Source of the DNA: UBA2705 sp963977125
Lineage (GTDB): Bacteria; Pseudomonadota; Alphaproteobacteria; Micavibrionales; Micavibrionaceae
NCBI GenBank assembly: GCA_963977125.1
Contig: CAXBNJ010000001.1
Coordinates: 62,001-126,000, forward strand
DNA length: 64,000 bases
Direction of reading: 5' to 3'
Below the pieces are notes generated by a model. That model made no database searches, was not told where the DNA came from, and was given only the letters and a program-made list of their open reading frames with translations. Shown piece by piece: positions 15,667 to 24,864 of the stretch. The stretch's first letter is position 1; every line of letters starts with the position of its first letter. Both the position numbers and the translations under genes were made by a program.

Positions 15667-16794
15667 TTACGCGGTTGCTGTGTCTATCTTTTTTTCTATT
15701 CTGGCCTGATGAGCGCTACGGTAATCTTGGCTTTGCATTTCAAGCAAGCGGCTAACCGTGCGATCAAATTCAAATTTGTGATCAGCGCCGCTATAGAGCT
15801 TCGCAGGCTCACGCGCCGCTGTGATAATAACCATCGTGCCTTGTTCATAGAGCACGTCAATTAAGGTGATTAGACGCTTGGTTTCATTACGGCGATCATA
15901 GCCTAGCGGTGGAATATTTTCGACTATGATGGTGTGGTATTTTTCCGCAAGCATCATGTAATCGCCAGCGCCAAGGGGCTGTTCGCATAAATCTTGAAAA
16001 CGAAAACGCGCCACGCCCGCAGCTGCGCATGGCACAGTGATTGATCTGTTTTTGTGAATAAGCGTCTCGGCTTTACCTGCCGTGCAATCCGTTAGCTTGG
16101 CAAAAAGACTATTAATGCGGTTTTCAGCTTCGCGATCATTGGGGTAATGGTATAAATCACTATCGCTTAGGCGGCCAAGGCGGTAATCATTTTGACTATC
16201 TAAATGGATCGTGATCATGTGGCGCTGAATAAGATCAATAGCGGGCAAGAAGCGGGCGCGCTGTAGGCCGTCTTTATATAAATCTTTAGGAGGCCAGTTT
16301 GATGTGCATATAAGAATGATGCCACGGGCGAATAGAGCGTCGAGCAGCCGTCCCAAGATCATCGCGTCAGCAATGTCTACCACATGGAACTCATCAAAGC
16401 ACAGCACGCTGCATTGACCGCTAATCCAATCTGCTAAGGCAGGGATAAGGGCGTCGGCATCTTTATGGGTTTTATCTTGGCGTTTTTGATGCAGGAAATC
16501 ATGCGCATCACGCATAAATTCATGAAAGTGAATCCGCTTTTTCTTAACCGTATCAGGCAGAGAATCGAAAAACATATCCATTAAAAATGTTTTGCCGCGC
16601 CCGACACCACCATAAATATACAGGCCCTCAATTTTGTCCTTTTTGCGAAAGAAATGCAAAAATGGTGTTTTCTGATTGCTCAAACGGCTATGTAGTGCAT
16701 CTAGGGCTTCGATGACTAAGGCTTGGGCGGCATCGTCTTCGATTTCGCCACTCTGAAGCGCCTGCGTATAGAGTGATAAAGGTGAAGTGCTCAT
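15667..16794 (-). CDS. zapE: ZapE/AFG1-family cell-division ATPase
   Basis: ZapE is a P-loop ATPase that acts on the Z-ring, related to mitochondrial AFG1/LACE1. The Walker A GGVGRGKT is at 62-69, the Walker B LCFDEFHV carries Asp134 and Glu135, and the family signatures RIHFHEFM and ICTSNWPP are present. The length of 375 is typical. It begins 3 bases after the stop of an upstream membrane-protein gene and is probably the last gene of the scp-tat operon. The common alphaproteobacterial neighbour mdh is not adjacent here. Confidence 0.95.
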   Translation of the reverse strand: MSTSPLSLYTQALQSGEIEDDAAQALVIEALDALHSRLSNQKTPFLHFFRKKDKIEGLYIYGGVGRGKTFLMDMFFDSLPDTVKKKRIHFHEFMRDAHDFLHQKRQDKTHKDADALIPALADWISGQCSVLCFDEFHVVDIADAMILGRLLDALFARGIILICTSNWPPKDLYKDGLQRARFLPAIDLIQRHMITIHLDSQNDYRLGRLSDSDLYHYPNDREAENRINSLFAKLTDCTAGKAETLIHKNRSITVPCAAAGVARFRFQDLCEQPLGAGDYMMLAEKYHTIIVENIPPLGYDRRNETKRLITLIDVLYEQGTMVIITAAREPAKLYSGADHKFEFDRTVSRLLEMQSQDYRSAHQARIEKKIDTATA

Positions 16795-16797
16795 TAT

Positions 16798-17187
16798 TTA
16801 AAACCCTCCAAATTTGATTAAGATATAAGCGCCGGCTAAATAACCCGGCAGTAAGGTCGCGCTTAGAACATAAAAGGCAATTTTGTTCAGAATATCTTGC
16901 GGGATGTCCTCTTGCAGTTGTTCTTTGATGCGGTCGCTTTTTAAGTCTGTTACCGCATTGCTGATTTCGAAAAAGGCACTCAAGGGTAAGAGGATAATTA
17001 AATAAGGTGCAAAAACCTGCGCGAGGGGGGCATGAAATAAACCCAGGACGCTTAGCGTAATAACCACGGAGGTCATCAGATTTTCAATAGAGGATAATAG
17101 ACGCTCTGGCTTGCGAATATCTTGGGATATGGAATAAAGAGATATCGCCCAAAACAGCGATAAATAAAGCCCCCATAATAACATCAT
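16798..17187 (-). CDS. Four-helix membrane protein
   Basis: The 129-residue product is very hydrophobic with probable transmembrane helices at about 2-20, 36-54, 58-77 and 106-127. The loops carry charged residues (QDIRKPERLL, DLKSDRIKEQL). No family is recognised. Its ATG overlaps the end of tatC by 4 bases, so it is translationally coupled to the Tat genes, and zapE follows after 3 bases. In many alphaproteobacteria serS follows tatC; that position is taken here by this gene. Confidence 0.75.
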   Translation of the reverse strand: MMLLWGLYLSLFWAISLYSISQDIRKPERLLSSIENLMTSVVITLSVLGLFHAPLAQVFAPYLIILLPLSAFFEISNAVTDLKSDRIKEQLQEDIPQDILNKIAFYVLSATLLPGYLAGAYILIKFGGF

Positions 17188-17963
17188 GCGCTTGCTCGCT
17201 TTTGAATGATCCGTATTAAAATAATAGATAGTTCATAGAGCAGCCAAACAGGAAGCGCCAAACCAATTTGTGAAATAATATCAGGCGGCGTTAAAAAAGC
17301 GCCAATGACAAAAGAAAAAATAATGACGTAGCGGCGTTTACGCGCAAGCCCGTCAGCGCTTATTACGCCCATATGCCCAAGCATAGTCAGAATAACGGGG
17401 ATTTGAAAGGCGAGGCCAAAGGCAAAAATAAGCACCATAACAAGGCCAAGATATTCGCTAATCCGTGCTTCTAATTCAACGGGTAGACCGAGCGCATTGT
17501 CGAAAGATTGAAAGCTCAAGAAAAATGGCCATGCGAGGGGCATAATCACATAATAAACCATAGCTCCACCAGCGATAAAGAGCAGCGGCGCGGCGCATAA
17601 ATACGGTAAAAAAGACTTTTTTTCCTTCGGGTAAAGACCGGGGGAAATAAACGCCCATATATGATAGGCAAATAAGGGAAAGCTAAGCAGGCCGCCCGCA
17701 AAGAAAGAGACTTTCAAGTAAGTGAAAAATGCTTCGCTCAGCCCCGTATAGATTAAACGCCCTGTGCCATCACCGCTTGAGGCCATGGCATTTTTAAGCG
17801 GTACGGTCAGGAAGCCATAAATATAGCCAACAAAGAAATAACTCACCGCACTGGCAATCGTAAAGCCGATCAGCACAATCATTAAGCGTTGGCGCAATTC
17901 AGTTAAATGAGCGATAAAGCCCTCTTTATCGGGTGCATTATTAGGGGCAGCGATTTTATCCAT
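17184..17963 (-). CDS. tatC: Sec-independent translocase TatC
   Basis: TatC is the six-helix receptor subunit of the twin-arginine translocase and recognises Tat signal peptides together with TatB. The 259-residue protein shows the N-terminal FIAHLTELRQRL signature and the FPLFAYHIWAFISPGLYPKE loop with the conserved Pro and Glu used in signal-peptide binding. The reading frame overlaps the end of tatB by 8 bases and the next gene by 4, so the Tat genes form one unit. Confidence 0.97.
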   Translation of the reverse strand: MDKIAAPNNAPDKEGFIAHLTELRQRLMIVLIGFTIASAVSYFFVGYIYGFLTVPLKNAMASSGDGTGRLIYTGLSEAFFTYLKVSFFAGGLLSFPLFAYHIWAFISPGLYPKEKKSFLPYLCAAPLLFIAGGAMVYYVIMPLAWPFFLSFQSFDNALGLPVELEARISEYLGLVMVLIFAFGLAFQIPVILTMLGHMGVISADGLARKRRYVIIFSFVIGAFLTPPDIISQIGLALPVWLLYELSIILIRIIQKRASA

Positions 17964-18366
17964 TATCCACCTCGGCTTTTACGGGCCTCGGGGCAGGGTA
18001 TACGGCATCAGGATCGGGGGTAATGAAGTCTTCTTCTTCCTCTTCTTCATCACTTGCACCATCGCTTGTACCATCGCCGTCGCTTTCGTCATCATGAACT
18101 TCGGCGCGGGCAATGGCGACGCTATCATGGGCTTTATTCTCGCCCGGTAATAAGCTAAGGCTATCGGTTTTGTTGCCGTCGGTCTTTTCAACATCCATAT
18201 CATGCATGAAGTCTTCAAACTGGCGGGATAGCGCAAAACGCATATAGCTAAGGCGGCGCATAATCCGCCCAAGATTATACATGATCTCAGGGATTTGCTT
18301 CGGGCCCACAACCAGTATGAGCACGGCGACAATCATTAATAATTCGGGGAAGCCGAAATCGAGCAT
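17956..18366 (-). CDS. tatB: Twin-arginine translocase subunit TatB
   Basis: The 136-residue protein has the TatB layout: an N-terminal membrane helix (about 4-20) ending in the VGPKQIPEI hinge, an amphipathic helix (LGRIMRRLSYMRFALSRQF) and a charged disordered tail with a run of six glutamates and aspartates near residues 105-112. TatB holds the substrate at the TatBC receptor. It lies 6 bases after tatA and overlaps tatC. Confidence 0.94.
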   Translation of the reverse strand: MLDFGFPELLMIVAVLILVVGPKQIPEIMYNLGRIMRRLSYMRFALSRQFEDFMHDMDVEKTDGNKTDSLSLLPGENKAHDSVAIARAEVHDDESDGDGTSDGASDEEEEEEDFITPDPDAVYPAPRPVKAEVDNG

Positions 18367-18372
18367 GATGCG

Positions 18373-18558
18373 TTATTCGTCTTTTTGTTCTATGGATTTA
18401 TCGGCGGGCTTTGTGTCGCCTTCTTCATCCTTCATGCCTTTTTTAAAGCTTTTTATGCCATCAGCAAGGTCGCCCATAATGCGCGGCAATTTGCCTGCGC
18501 CAAAAAGTACAAAAATTAATATTACAACAATGGCAATTTGCCAAAAACTGGGAGCCAT
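18373..18558 (-). CDS. tatA: Twin-arginine translocase subunit TatA
   Basis: TatA oligomerises to form the transport passage for folded proteins. This short 61-residue version keeps the membrane helix (about 6-22), the FGAGKLP hinge and the amphipathic helix (IMGDLADGIKSFKKGM), followed by a charged tail. It starts directly after scpB stops, with no spacer, as in other alphaproteobacterial scpB-tatA junctions. Confidence 0.96.
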   Translation of the reverse strand: MAPSFWQIAIVVILIFVLFGAGKLPRIMGDLADGIKSFKKGMKDEEGDTKPADKSIEQKDE

Positions 18559-19182
18559 TTATTCATCCTCATCATGATTAGTGTTTGCTTCGAAAAGATC
18601 GCCCATTGTGAGCGCACTGTCAAGCGCCGCGCTTTTATCTAACAGGCCAGATGCTTTAAGCTCATCAAGGCCTGGTAAGTCTCGAATAGACTCTAGATTA
18701 AAATGTTCTAAAAAGCTAGGCGTAGTTACCCATGTTAATGGACGCCCCGGCGCTTCGCGGCGACGCCCCGGTTTTACCCAGCCGGCTTCAATTAAAATGT
18801 CCAAAGTGCCGCGCCCTGTACTCACGCCGCGAATATTTTCAATCTCGGCGCGGGTAACGGGTTGGTGATAAGCAATAATCGCCAAAGTCTCCATGCCAGC
18901 GCGTGATAATTTACGTTGCTCTTGGCGCTGTAGGGTTAAATGCTCAGATAAATCATCGGCTGTTTTAAATGACCAGCGATTATCTATCGCGACCAAATCA
19001 ACGCCGCGCCCGACATAATCGGCTTGTAGCGCCGCGATCACCGCGCCAACATCCGCGCCTTCAGGCAAGTAATCATAAATCTGGTCGATCGTTAGGGGCT
19101 CAGATGTCGCAAACAGCAAGGCCTCAACAATCCGTTTATGGATATCTTCATGTGTGTCTTTATTGGTTAGCTCATCACTCAT
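18559..19182 (-). CDS. scpB: Segregation and condensation protein B
   Basis: ScpB is the winged-helix (kite) subunit that joins ScpA and Smc in the bacterial condensin. The 207-residue protein has the conserved KRIVEALLFATSEPL start, LSRAGMETLAIIAYHQPVTR and the IRGVSTGRGTLDIL winged-helix core. It abuts scpA (stop and start adjacent) and tatA, showing one transcript. Confidence 0.95.
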   Translation of the reverse strand: MSDELTNKDTHEDIHKRIVEALLFATSEPLTIDQIYDYLPEGADVGAVIAALQADYVGRGVDLVAIDNRWSFKTADDLSEHLTLQRQEQRKLSRAGMETLAIIAYHQPVTRAEIENIRGVSTGRGTLDILIEAGWVKPGRRREAPGRPLTWVTTPSFLEHFNLESIRDLPGLDELKASGLLDKSAALDSALTMGDLFEANTNHDEDE

Positions 19183-20034
19183 TTATTTTTCTTCCTTAAT
19201 CTTGGCGCGCATATAAAGGGGGCGCAAGGGCGCATCTTGACGTATTTCGCAGTCGCCATATTTGGCCATTTCAAGCCCCGCTGTAAAAATTGAAGCAATG
19301 GTTGAACGGCTAAACATTTTATCTTTTTGTTTTCGGTCTATCATGCTTTGCAGTGTCATCCATGCGCTATGGTCCCCTTTGCGCGGTAATTGCCGAAACG
19401 CATGTTTAAGGCGATCCATCGCTTCATCCATCGACATTAAGTTAAACTCAACAGGCGAATATTGCGCGGCATTACGGCGACGGTTAATGCCGCCATAACA
19501 GCTTAATAAATCATAGAGGCTGACATCATAACTGGATTCAGTCTCAGTTTTTAGCTCAAAACCCATACCACGTGCATAGACATCCCAGCCTAGTTTGGGA
19601 CGTTCAAATAATTGATCGGCATGACCTTGCATGGCCTCTAAGCGGCGCAGCTGGAATTGTAAGGCGGCAGCCATTTCTTCGCCGGTGAGCTCATCTTCTT
19701 CGAGTTCTTCTGCGGGTAATAATAAGCGCGATTTTAGATAAGCGAGCCACGCCGCCATCACTAAATATTCAGCGGCGACGTCTAATTGTAAATTATGAGC
19801 TTGTTCAATAAAGGCGATATATTGTTTGGCGAGCTGCAAAATCGAGATATTCATTAAATCCAGTTTTTGCTTACGCGCCAGATCAAGCAGCATATCGATG
19901 GGGCCTTCATAGCCTTCTAAGTTCAGAAGCAGCGCCTCATCGTCTTGTTCATCACCTTGGCCATCACCTTGCGACGCATCTGTTTCCAGATCCGCATCTA
20001 TTGAGGCTGGGATTAGGTCTGATTCTTCACTCAT
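19183..20034 (-). CDS. scpA: Segregation and condensation protein A
   Basis: ScpA is the kleisin subunit of Smc-ScpAB. Features include the N-terminal EGPIDMLLDLARKQKLDL block, which binds the Smc head neck, the LVMAAWLAYLKSRLLLP helix and the C-terminal winged helix (FLAGLEMAKYG-type, here FTAGLEMAKYGDCEIRQD). The length of 283 is usual for alphaproteobacteria. It overlaps the end of nagZ by 8 bases. Confidence 0.95.
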   Translation of the reverse strand: MSEESDLIPASIDADLETDASQGDGQGDEQDDEALLLNLEGYEGPIDMLLDLARKQKLDLMNISILQLAKQYIAFIEQAHNLQLDVAAEYLVMAAWLAYLKSRLLLPAEELEEDELTGEEMAAALQFQLRRLEAMQGHADQLFERPKLGWDVYARGMGFELKTETESSYDVSLYDLLSCYGGINRRRNAAQYSPVEFNLMSMDEAMDRLKHAFRQLPRKGDHSAWMTLQSMIDRKQKDKMFSRSTIASIFTAGLEMAKYGDCEIRQDAPLRPLYMRAKIKEEK

Positions 20035-20947
20035 GCATATTTATTGGCGCAAAATCACCAAGCCGCTTTAGGAGGCTATCATCCATTTGCGGCAAAATCT
20101 TTGCGATCTCTTCCATATCTTTTAGCTTACCATCACAATATAAGGCGATATCACAGCCCGCTTGCAAGCATTTCAATGCGACTTCGCCAATATTTCCGTG
20201 TGCAGATAGCGCCTTCATGCTTAAGTCATCACTGATTAAAATGCCCTCAAAGCCAATTTCACCGCGAATAATATCGCCTATGGCGGTGGGGGACAAAGTG
20301 ACAGGGAGCGTATCAACGGCAGTTAAAATCACATGGGCAATCATGCCCCATGGCGCTTTGACGTGCTGAAAAGGAATAAAGTCACTGCGGCGTAATTCTG
20401 CTAAAGACGCGTCAATGCGGGCTTCTTTAAAATGCGTATCAGCGCGCGCCCGGCCATGGCCGGGTAAATGTTTAATAACGGGCGTGACGCCGGCCTGCAT
20501 AAAAGCATCGCAGACGATTTGTCCCGCTTGGATGACATGGGCGGGATCGGTACTATAAGCACGGTCACCAATTATGTCTGTTTCAACATCGAAACGCAGG
20601 TCAAGCACGGGGGCACAATTGACATTAATGCCCAGTGAAAAAAGCATTTTCGCAAGGGCGCTCATATCTGTGCGGAGCTTTTCTAAATCGTCATAGTCAC
20701 CCGCTGCAGGCCATTTTGGCCAATGTGGCGGCTTGAGACGTTGAACGCGGCCACCTTCTTGGTCGATAAGGATTGGGCAATCGCGCCCGAGTAATGATTT
20801 TAAATCGCTCGTGAGCGCGGTGACTTGCTCAGGGCATTCAATATTGCGACCAAATAAGATAAAGCCAAGCGGCTGGGCTTGCTGAAATAAACGCGCTTCA
20901 CTCGGCGTTATTATGGGGCCCTCAAGGGCAAAAATAGCGGGGAGCAT
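20027..20947 (-). CDS. nagZ: Beta-N-acetylhexosaminidase
   Basis: NagZ is a GH3 glycosidase that removes GlcNAc from anhydro-muropeptides during cell-wall recycling in the cytoplasm. The 306-residue protein has the GH3 motif with Lys159-His160, the GHGRARADTH loop (163-172) holding the catalytic Asp/His pair, and the nucleophile region ISDDLSM (Asp240/241). IDQEGGRVQRL is also conserved. There is no signal peptide, as expected. It is followed by scpA in the order typical for alphaproteobacteria. Confidence 0.96.
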   Translation of the reverse strand: MLPAIFALEGPIITPSEARLFQQAQPLGFILFGRNIECPEQVTALTSDLKSLLGRDCPILIDQEGGRVQRLKPPHWPKWPAAGDYDDLEKLRTDMSALAKMLFSLGINVNCAPVLDLRFDVETDIIGDRAYSTDPAHVIQAGQIVCDAFMQAGVTPVIKHLPGHGRARADTHFKEARIDASLAELRRSDFIPFQHVKAPWGMIAHVILTAVDTLPVTLSPTAIGDIIRGEIGFEGILISDDLSMKALSAHGNIGEVALKCLQAGCDIALYCDGKLKDMEEIAKILPQMDDSLLKRLGDFAPINMHE

Positions 20948-20956
20948 TTTAGCCTC

Positions 20957-21487
20957 CTATAATAGGAACATGCCATAAATTAAGAAGGCAATCGCTGTCG
21001 TTGAAATCGGCGCGCCATACATAACCGGCATGCCGCCTTTAACAAACAAAATATACATTAATATATGAACGGGGAGTACGGCGACTATAAAGTTCTGCGC
21101 CATGCCTAATAGGCCATTTTCCATCGGAAAGAGGATTAAGCTTAATATTAAAGTGGCCGCCATCATACCGGCTGTGACTTTATACCAGATATCCGCATGA
21201 CAATTCATCATCGCAGTGCTTCTCATCAATATCCAGACCATAGCCGGAATAGAGACCCAGATTGCACCATATAGAGAGAGCATGTAAATATCAGGATTGC
21301 GTGCGAGCTGGCCGATCCAGCCCGTTAGTCCGCCAAATTTTGTTGCATAGCCAATAAGGCTGCCCAAATATGTGAGGCTGGCGACGGGTAAGTAACGGTT
21401 AAACAAAATATCAAAAAAGTCTTTTGGGACGAGCTGATCTTCGCTCATTCGTGCTGGTGACGTTATGCTTTCATATTCGTTATCCAT
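20957..21487 (-). CDS. Multi-pass membrane protein, possibly Yip1-like
   Basis: The 176-residue protein has a cytoplasmic N-terminus of about 35 residues and four or five transmembrane helices. Alphaproteobacterial Yip1-domain proteins have this size and topology, but no motif decides it. It lies 9 bases upstream of nagZ, at the position where many relatives carry argS and a SPOR-domain gene. It is probably the first gene of the nagZ-scp-tat-zapE operon. Confidence 0.6.
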   Translation of the reverse strand: MDNEYESITSPARMSEDQLVPKDFFDILFNRYLPVASLTYLGSLIGYATKFGGLTGWIGQLARNPDIYMLSLYGAIWVSIPAMVWILMRSTAMMNCHADIWYKVTAGMMAATLILSLILFPMENGLLGMAQNFIVAVLPVHILMYILFVKGGMPVMYGAPISTTAIAFLIYGMFLL

Positions 21488-21529
21488 CGCGGCGAGTCTT
21501 CCATCAGTATTACGCTTTATTTTTTTTAT

Positions 21530-22810
21530 TTATTTATTATCTTTAAGCTGCGCCAAAATAGCAAAAGGAGAATCCTCGGCTGTTTTCTTAGGGCCAGCGC
21601 TATAAATGCGTGTTTGATCCTGTGGCTTTTTGTCTTTTTTGTATTTATTGTTTGGCTTCTTAAAGCTTGTATCGCCTTTTTTCTTGTCGCCACTCGCCGC
21701 TTGTGGCTTGTTATTCTTCACATAAGGGCGTGAAGGCTGAGCGCTTGCATTGGCTTTACCTTTTTTCAAGCGGAAAAGGGCAAGTTCAGGTAGGGCTTCA
21801 GGTGTCGGCGTCGCTTTTTTCGCTTCGGCTTCACCCTCAGTTGCTGTTGTCACGGCTTCTGTCTCTTCAGCTTTATCCGCTTTTACTTCCGTCTCTTTTA
21901 TGTCTTCTTTTTTCGCGACTTCAGGGGCGGCCTCTGTAGCTACAGTATCTGTATCCACAGAAGCGGCTTCGGCTGTCTCAGCAGGTTTCGCTTCTTCAAT
22001 TTTGCGATGTCCCATAGCGGCGAGAATTTCGTATAAATCGTCAATTTTACAGCCAAGCCATTCACACATTTTATGTTGTGCGCGGAACGTACCGTTTTGG
22101 GCGCTGTCATAAACGGCGTTTATCACGCGGTCGAGCATATCAATGCGGATCGCACGGTTACCGTAAACGGGATAGGCAATAGATTGGTAAAAACTTGGGT
22201 CAATAGTCTTCGGATCAACTTCAACAGATACCGCGCCATCATAAGGCACAGGCATTGGTAAGCTGCGGTCATTGTATAGTCCCCAAAGAATTGCGCGCAA
22301 ACGCACGGCGGCAGGTTTGTTTAAGCTGGGAATAAAGACCAACAAAGGACCAAGCATAATGCGGCGCTGACGAATAGAGCGACGGCCTTCGGCATCAAGT
22401 CCTGCAATAAGGTCTTCTATATCGGCACGCGGCAATAAGCCAAGGGCTTCATAAACCTGAAAAGCAATGCCGCGAGCCGCGCCTGAGATTTCAGCGTCAT
22501 CTTTTAATTTCGCTAAAGGTTCTAATACTGTGTTGATGCGGTCGCTTACCCAACGCTCAAGGCGACCCATTATTTTATCGCGCTGTTCGCTTGATAATAA
22601 ATCGTTATTGGGAATGAAGATTTTAGGCTGCATAATATGCTCGCCTTTAACCAACTGAACAATCGCTTCGCCAGGGCGAGGATCAGTTTCGATTGGTTGC
22701 CATAGGATATAGCCCTCATCGCTTAGTATGAATTGACGGTCTAATGACTTTGATATCTCGTCTACGCGTGTGTTTAATTCTGGCATTAAGGCCTGACGTG
22801 TCGCATTCAT
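21530..22810 (-). CDS. Orphan C-terminal region of SUV3-like helicase
   Basis: The ATG at 22810 is preferred over an upstream in-frame ATG at 22879, because the extension (MDICAFFSLYL) is atypical; this gives 426 residues. The sequence matches the C-terminal third of the large alphaproteobacterial helicase-related protein (SUV3-like): a GARGIAFQVYEALG segment, LVFIPSLNKPAAVRLRAILW, a small helical domain and a long Lys/Ala/Glu-rich tail ending in DSPFAILAQLK. The DEAD/helicase-C motor that normally precedes this is missing: there is no Walker A and no DEAD or DECH box. It may act as an RNA-binding partner or be split from a motor encoded elsewhere. Family assignment is from recalled sequence patterns. 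Confidence 0.6.
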   Translation of the reverse strand: MNATRQALMPELNTRVDEISKSLDRQFILSDEGYILWQPIETDPRPGEAIVQLVKGEHIMQPKIFIPNNDLLSSEQRDKIMGRLERWVSDRINTVLEPLAKLKDDAEISGAARGIAFQVYEALGLLPRADIEDLIAGLDAEGRRSIRQRRIMLGPLLVFIPSLNKPAAVRLRAILWGLYNDRSLPMPVPYDGAVSVEVDPKTIDPSFYQSIAYPVYGNRAIRIDMLDRVINAVYDSAQNGTFRAQHKMCEWLGCKIDDLYEILAAMGHRKIEEAKPAETAEAASVDTDTVATEAAPEVAKKEDIKETEVKADKAEETEAVTTATEGEAEAKKATPTPEALPELALFRLKKGKANASAQPSRPYVKNNKPQAASGDKKKGDTSFKKPNNKYKKDKKPQDQTRIYSAGPKKTAEDSPFAILAQLKDNK

Positions 22811-23175
22811 AATAGCTGTATTATCCTTATTTATTTTTTGATTACTCAGATATAAACTGAAAAAGGCACAAATGTCCAATGCTATGACTACGTAAAGGCT
22901 CTTTTTTCAATGTTTTGTTGCACATTTGTCCTTTTTGATCAGCTTTGGGTTTCGTTTTATATGTATGAACAAGGTTAGCGTCTTATGGTCGAATCGTTTT
23001 TTATATGGTTTTTAAGGCGCCTTTAAGGGTGATCTACGATGTGAAAATTAGAATTGCAGTGTATGGATCCTATATTACGTATCGCGTTAATACTTTATTC
23101 TGGTTTGTTACCTTATAATTTGATACGCTTAGCGCGGATTTATTTTATTATGCAGTTATTTCGGTAGGAAAAATT
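22811..23175. other. 365-base divergent intergenic region
   Basis: This region separates two divergent genes. It contains a perfect palindrome AAGGCGCCTT (about 23013-23022) and a perfect -10 box TATAAT (23114-23119) on the plus strand, about 55 bases before the next start, with only a weak -35. No remnant of a helicase motor domain is readable upstream of the orphan helicase C-terminal gene. Confidence 0.4.
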
Positions 23176-24762
23176 ATGAAACTTGGACTATTACGCCCCT
23201 TGACGCTTTCTGTTTTGGCTTTTGCCACTCTTTCTTTATCTCCACAAACAGCTGTGAGTGCAGACCCCGTTGATATTGATGGCGCGCTATATTTGCAAAA
23301 TAAAATACAAGAGCAAATAAATACAGCAGGGTTTGGCCTGAGTGCTGAAGGGGATGTCGCTGTTGAGCCTGCAGGCAGCTATTATGCTGTGACATTACCC
23401 CATATCAAATTTGATATGGCGATGCCACCATCACAATCCATGCCTAATGGCGAAAAGCTCATGCTTGATTTTGGCATGTCGGCGTTAAATATGGTGCCAA
23501 CAGATGTTAAAGGCCAATATATATTTGCACAATCTTTGCCAACACCTTGGCGGGTTTATAACGGCGAGCAAGAAATGTATCGCATTGAAATTGGTGAGCA
23601 GAAGACAAACGGTATCCAAGATATTGAAATGAGCTTAACCACGCGCCTGGATGCTGAATATAAAAACATTAGCCTCATTCATGCAGCCAGCAACGCGACT
23701 ATTGTCCATATTGACAGCATCACAGCTAAAGGCGGCTATGATGAAAAAACAGCAGGCTTTTATTCTGGGACTTTACCCATTGAGATAAATGGCTTGAAGC
23801 TGATGGCGAATAACAAACCATTTCTTACAATTAAGAAAGTCAAAGCCTATAGCGGTTATACAGATCTCTCACGCGAAAACACAACAAAATGCATGGGGCA
23901 AATGCAGCGCCTGAATAAACAAATTACTGGTCACTTACAAAGAGAAAAAATCGTCACTCCAAAAGTGATCGCGACTTATCTTGATAATGTCTTGGCTTGT
24001 ACAGGGATTATTGCCGATGGCATGGAAGGTGGCCTTGTTGTGGAAGGGGTTAATATCGGTCCAGAAATATCTGCTATGCTCGGCGTGCAGAATATTCTGT
24101 TCAAGAGCTTTTATACCCAAAGCCAGCTAACAGATATTAGCAAAGAAAAAATGGGCGTTTCTGTGAAATTTGGTATGCAAGAAATGGATATGCAGCCTTG
24201 GCCTGAATCGTTTAGTAAATTCTCACCGCGCTCTATTCATGCGGATATCGGTTTAGACAATATTCCACATGGTAAGTTACATGAAATTATACGCGGCGTA
24301 TTGGCTATGTATTCCCAAGATGCAGCGCAAGTAACCGCAAATCCAGCCATGGTGCTTATGCCTATTTTGGCGCGCTTACCGCAGCTTCTTAATGAGGCAG
24401 AAAGTGGTATTGTTGCCAAGGATATTCGCATCGCAGGTGAGGGCTACCAAGCGCTTTTAAAAGGCCGTCTACAATCAGATATTAGCGCTATTTACGGTTT
24501 CTCCGGTAAAGCGAATTTAACCTTTTATAATATGGATAAATTCATGGAAGGAATCACAGCCGAAGCGCAAGATCCTAACAACCCTAATGCGGCGGGTATG
24601 ATGCCGATGTTAGCGCCTGTTACGATGCTGCAGAAATTAGGCAAGGATGATGGTCAAGGCAATCGTGTCTTTGAATTTGAATTAACGCCTCAAGGTAAGT
24701 CTACTTTGAACGGTGAAAGCTTAATGAAATTACTTGCGCCACCACAAGCTGTGCCGCAGTAA
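23176..24762 (+). CDS. Secreted protein of unknown function
   Basis: The 528-residue protein begins with a Sec signal peptide (cleavage predicted after AVSA, about residue 29). The rest is beta-rich, with many repeats of the form of an amphipathic strand plus turn, and ends without a membrane anchor. The general look recalls periplasmic DUF945/DUF2125 proteins, which have unknown functions, but I cannot confirm either. AGGAAAAATT precedes the ATG. It is transcribed alone from the TATAAT-bearing region and ends at a bidirectional terminator. Confidence 0.65.
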   Translation: MKLGLLRPLTLSVLAFATLSLSPQTAVSADPVDIDGALYLQNKIQEQINTAGFGLSAEGDVAVEPAGSYYAVTLPHIKFDMAMPPSQSMPNGEKLMLDFGMSALNMVPTDVKGQYIFAQSLPTPWRVYNGEQEMYRIEIGEQKTNGIQDIEMSLTTRLDAEYKNISLIHAASNATIVHIDSITAKGGYDEKTAGFYSGTLPIEINGLKLMANNKPFLTIKKVKAYSGYTDLSRENTTKCMGQMQRLNKQITGHLQREKIVTPKVIATYLDNVLACTGIIADGMEGGLVVEGVNIGPEISAMLGVQNILFKSFYTQSQLTDISKEKMGVSVKFGMQEMDMQPWPESFSKFSPRSIHADIGLDNIPHGKLHEIIRGVLAMYSQDAAQVTANPAMVLMPILARLPQLLNEAESGIVAKDIRIAGEGYQALLKGRLQSDISAIYGFSGKANLTFYNMDKFMEGITAEAQDPNNPNAAGMMPMLAPVTMLQKLGKDDGQGNRVFEFELTPQGKSTLNGESLMKLLAPPQAVPQ

Positions 24763-24796
24763 ATAATTTAAGGGCATATCGATCCCATATAATTAC

Positions 24797-24829
24797 AAAA
24801 GCCGCACCCAGATAAGGGCGCGGCTTTTT
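24797..24829. terminator. Bidirectional intrinsic terminator
   Basis: GCCGC-A-CCC (24801-24809) pairs with GGG-C-GCGGC (24816-24824) around AGATAA, flanked by A run and T run. It lies between the secreted-protein gene and the convergent hemW, and can serve both. Confidence 0.85.
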
Positions 24830-24864
24830 GTTTATCTGGGCCAGTATTCTCTGAGCTGGTGTTT

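Noticed and set aside
23013..23022. AAGGCGCCTT palindrome as a terminator
   Set aside because: The stem leaves no room for a loop and there is no T run; it may be a protein site but there is no further support.
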